This document shows, in pieces, positions 61,461 through 64,000 of a stretch of 64,000 nt of DNA (within the stretch, counting starts at the first letter, position 1; every line of letters starts with the position of its first letter). The DNA is from JBKSMP01 sp964582055. GTDB lineage: Bacteria; Verrucomicrobiota; Verrucomicrobiia; Opitutales; UBA9783. The notes under the pieces are model-generated. The model worked only from the letters and a program-made list of their open reading frames with translations. It ran no database searches and had not been told where the DNA came from. The stretch is from the NCBI GenBank assembly GCA_964582055.1, contig CAZOPT010000001.1, forward strand, positions 73,541 through 137,540. The letters are read 5' to 3'. The translations under genes were made by a program, and so were the position numbers.

Positions 61461-63877
61461 ATTGTTTGCTTCCTTACTTGATACCCATAATTTTTTTCAA
61501 TACCTTCCTGTAATGCCTCAAAGACAGGGTTAACCATTTCTTCGGTTAATGTACCATTATTAGAGCCAAAAACAAGATTAAAGGCGAGACTTTTTTGCGT
61601 TAAATTTTTATCATCTTTGAAAATATCAAAAAGACGCACATCACGTAATTGTACAGGTTTTTTTATAAGCTTTTTAAGCTGCTTAATAAGAGATTGACGG
61701 ACTTCTTCTCCTAAAGTTTCAAACGGTACCCAAAGTGCTAAATCCTTTGTTACCACAGGGCATTCGGAATAAGGTTGGAAGGTTTTGTCCTCTTTAAAAC
61801 GGATGCGTTCAGGTAGCCAAATACATTCTGCTGCAAAAATAATATCATTTTTGAACCATTGTTGTGTAAAATTCAGATTCAAGTAGCCTAGATTTGCTTC
61901 GAAGCCGCGTTGTTCCCATGAGCCAATTTTCCCGCAATAACCTTTTTGCCATAAAAGGGAAGCTTCTGCTTTTGCGGATTGTATAGATGCAGCATTTCCG
62001 CTAGCAGTTATCAATGAATGTACATAATTTTGGCCTTCGTAAAAGTTAAACGGTTTTGTTTTTAGCCAATGACGTTCTTGAGAAGGGCAAACGATGAAAG
62101 CAGTTGCGAATAATTCGTGAAGCGTTCCTTTCGAATTTGCTTTAAAAATGCGTCCAGTTTCAAACAAACGTTCGATTGGATTTCCTCGATGACGATTTTC
62201 ACAAAGCGTTTCAATAAGGCCAGGAATCAGTGAATAACGTAGACAATTATGTTCTTCACTTACAGGATTGTGAAGCTGTAAAGGGGTTAAAATAGCTTCT
62301 GGCAGAACCTTTTCGTACCAAGTTTTTGGTTGCAAAGAATCTGTATAGCATTCAAAAAAGCCAGCGTTAGAGAGGATTGCCGCATGTCGATTACGTAATT
62401 CATTTTCAGGAGCATCCTCGATCGAGCAAGCGATGCCATCGGGCAATTTAGACGGGATTTGTTCGGTTCCTTGAAGGCGAATGAATTCTTCAATGAGATC
62501 TGGGAATTGTTCGATGTCTGCACGGTAAGGCGGAATGGAGACCCTCCAATGATTTTCGTGAATAGTTTCAAAAGCAAAGTTTAGACGTTCAAGTGTTTTT
62601 TTGAAATCTTCTGATGAGATGTCGAAACCTAACAAACTCAAAACTTTATCAAAATTGATTTCGATTGTTCGTGAGGGTTCATTAGAAGAACCTTTTTGGA
62701 CATAAGATTTTATGACGAGGTTTGGGCAAGTTTCGCGAAGCAATTGGATTGTTCGTTGAAGGACTTGTGGTGCTTGGGTTTTATCGACAAAGCGTTCGAA
62801 ACGGTAGGCACTATCAGAAGCAATGGTTAAGTTTCGGAGTGTTTTGCGGATAGATTTATAAGAAAAGTGGGCGCATTCGAGGAAAATCTTTCTGGTTGTT
62901 GAAGAAATTTCGCTGGAGGCGTCTCCCATGATGCCTGCGAGTGCAATTGGTCTGGAGTTATCGGCGATGACGAGAGTATTTTCAGGTAAAACGCGTTCGA
63001 TGTTATCCAAGGTTTTTATGGATTCGTTTGGATAGGATTCACGAATAGTAATGTTTCCTTGAAGCTTATCGGCGTCAAATGCGTGCAGAGGTTGGCCGAA
63101 TTCAAGCAAAAGAAGGTTGGTTACATCGACGACATTATTGATGGGGCGCAGGCCAGATTTTGTTAAAAATTCCTGTATCCAAGCTGGGCTGTCCATGATT
63201 TGGATGTTTTCGATGGTGCAGCCAGAGTAGTAATCGCAAGCGTCAGACGAGATGGTTAAACTTGTTGTTTGGGTTTGTGGCAAAGTTTCTGCAGTGTTTG
63301 GCAAAAGCACTGGGGTGTTGAAATATGCGCTGAGTTCTCTGGCGATACCGATATAGCTGAGACAATCGCCGCGATTTGAAGTAATTGAGAGGTCGAAGAC
63401 GACGTCTTTTTGGTTGCCAAAAAGTTCCTCGATAGGTGTTCCGATGGCTGGCTTTAAATCGTTTAAAATGTACAAACCATGGCTTTCTGCCGATTCAATG
63501 CCAAGTTCACTGGCGCTACACATCATGCCACAGGAATCGAAACCACGCATGGATGTTTTTTGGATGGTTATGTTGCCGAGACGAGCGCCTTCGAGGGCAA
63601 CGGGAACTAAATCGCCGACTTTAAAGTTGGAAGCGCCACAGATGATTTGAAGAGGGTCGTCATTATTGACTTGAACCCTGCAAATACTTAAGTGGTCTGA
63701 GTTAGGATGTTTTTCTTTTTCGAGCACTTGGCCGACGACGATGGGGCCATAACCGCAATATCCTAATTTTTCCATGCCTTCGACTTCGAAGCCGAGAGAT
63801 ACGAAGACTTCTGTCAAAATTTCCGTGCTAACATCAATTCCCACATATTTTTTCAACAAACTTAGGGCAACTTTCAT
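61457..63877 (-). CDS. pheT: Phenylalanine-tRNA ligase beta subunit
   Basis: Beta subunit of the (alpha-beta)2 synthetase that charges tRNA(Phe). The ATG at 63877 gives the usual start MKVALSLLKKYVGIDV (806 aa); the open frame continues 33 codons upstream without homology. Domains: EMAP/tRNA-binding (about 40-150), B3/B4 editing region (PINNVVDVTNLLLLEFGQPLHAFD), B5 and the C-terminal FDX-ACB-like fold (VTKDLALWVPF). pheS is not in the 123 nt left upstream. Confidence 0.96.
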   Translation of the reverse strand: MKVALSLLKKYVGIDVSTEILTEVFVSLGFEVEGMEKLGYCGYGPIVVGQVLEKEKHPNSDHLSICRVQVNNDDPLQIICGASNFKVGDLVPVALEGARLGNITIQKTSMRGFDSCGMMCSASELGIESAESHGLYILNDLKPAIGTPIEELFGNQKDVVFDLSITSNRGDCLSYIGIARELSAYFNTPVLLPNTAETLPQTQTTSLTISSDACDYYSGCTIENIQIMDSPAWIQEFLTKSGLRPINNVVDVTNLLLLEFGQPLHAFDADKLQGNITIRESYPNESIKTLDNIERVLPENTLVIADNSRPIALAGIMGDASSEISSTTRKIFLECAHFSYKSIRKTLRNLTIASDSAYRFERFVDKTQAPQVLQRTIQLLRETCPNLVIKSYVQKGSSNEPSRTIEINFDKVLSLLGFDISSEDFKKTLERLNFAFETIHENHWRVSIPPYRADIEQFPDLIEEFIRLQGTEQIPSKLPDGIACSIEDAPENELRNRHAAILSNAGFFECYTDSLQPKTWYEKVLPEAILTPLQLHNPVSEEHNCLRYSLIPGLIETLCENRHRGNPIERLFETGRIFKANSKGTLHELFATAFIVCPSQERHWLKTKPFNFYEGQNYVHSLITASGNAASIQSAKAEASLLWQKGYCGKIGSWEQRGFEANLGYLNLNFTQQWFKNDIIFAAECIWLPERIRFKEDKTFQPYSECPVVTKDLALWVPFETLGEEVRQSLIKQLKKLIKKPVQLRDVRLFDIFKDDKNLTQKSLAFNLVFGSNNGTLTEEMVNPVFEALQEGIEKNYGYQVRKQTI

Positions 63878-64000
63878 AGTATTAGAAAAATCTTTATTGT
63901 CGTTCCTGTCAATCCAAATGCCACAAAGAGCTTGCAATAAAAAAAGAGGTGTGATTTTGGGGTATATTTCTAACAAGGCATCTGTCTTTGTTGCTTCGAT
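63878..64000. other. Window edge upstream of pheT
   Basis: 123 nt with no recognisable gene; probably the pheT leader or the 3' flank of an upstream gene outside the window. Confidence 0.4.

Noticed and set aside
63878..63976. N-terminal extension of pheT (33 codons)
   Set aside because: The family start MKVALSLLKKYVG is at 63877; the upstream codons look like untranslated leader.
1..64000. Mobile elements, CRISPR arrays, tRNA or rRNA genes
   Set aside because: Reading the intergenic regions on both strands, I found no transposase, regular spaced repeats, cloverleaf-like sequence or rRNA signature; almost all the sequence is taken up by housekeeping genes.

Overview
The window is AT-rich chromosomal DNA from a Gram-negative bacterium. 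Most of it is housekeeping genes packed in short operons, many joined by ATGA or TAATG overlaps. BamA, a BamD-like lipoprotein, a SurA-like chaperone and a lipoprotein-type RND efflux outer-membrane factor all imply an outer membrane. The best guess is the PVC superphylum, probably Verrucomicrobia (Opitutae-like) and related to Chlamydiae. The evidence is a long GreA with a large N-terminal extension, an OPA-family (UhpC/UhpT-like) hexose-phosphate transporter, GatCAB, and a secretin flanked by short GspE ATPases. This placement is inference from gene content; no 16S gene is present. I saw no tRNA, rRNA, CRISPR array, insertion sequence or prophage.

Layout. 1-6133 (minus): rplY-pth-rpsF-ssb-rplI-dnaB-bamA, with bamA cut by the window edge. 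6238-14119 (plus): miaB, rpmF-plsX-fabH, a BamD-like lipoprotein, an ExbB/ExbD pair, an unknown membrane-anchored protein, and malQ. 14150-19723 (minus): recD2, long greA, glgC. 19770-22383 (plus): glmS and a Nif3-like gene. 22710-24071 (minus): OPA transporter. 24314-32074: a scattered type II secretion/type IV pilus-like set (prepilin peptidase, two GspE-like ATPases, FmdB-like protein, secretin, PilX-like protein). Inside it lies a gene for an apparently exported protein with two Nudix domains. 32220-33554 (plus): rpsT and the SurA-like gene. 33551-40319 (minus): complete atpBEFHAGDC operon with a YbgC-type thioesterase at its tail. 40582-47356 (plus): tripartite RND efflux pump, then mnmA. 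47406-52369 (minus): gyrB-gyrA. 52498-58282 (plus): a solute-binding-protein-like gene next to a hybrid histidine kinase, then an MsbA-like ABC exporter and a small Nudix hydrolase. 58245-63877 (minus): pheT-gatC-gatA-gatB.

Themes. Envelope building and export are prominent (BamA, BamD-like, SurA-like, MsbA-like, ExbB/D-like, secretin, RND pump). Sugar-phosphate uptake (OPA transporter) sits in the same window as glycogen synthesis (GlgC), glucan breakdown (MalQ) and amino-sugar supply (GlmS). A similar combination is known in Chlamydiae and fits, but does not prove, a host-associated life.

The points most worth a second look are the exported tandem-Nudix protein inside the secretion cluster, the ExbD-like protein with Asn where ExbD has its essential membrane Asp, the solute-binding protein paired with a hybrid kinase and no transporter, and the reduced secretion gene set with two short GspE paralogues.
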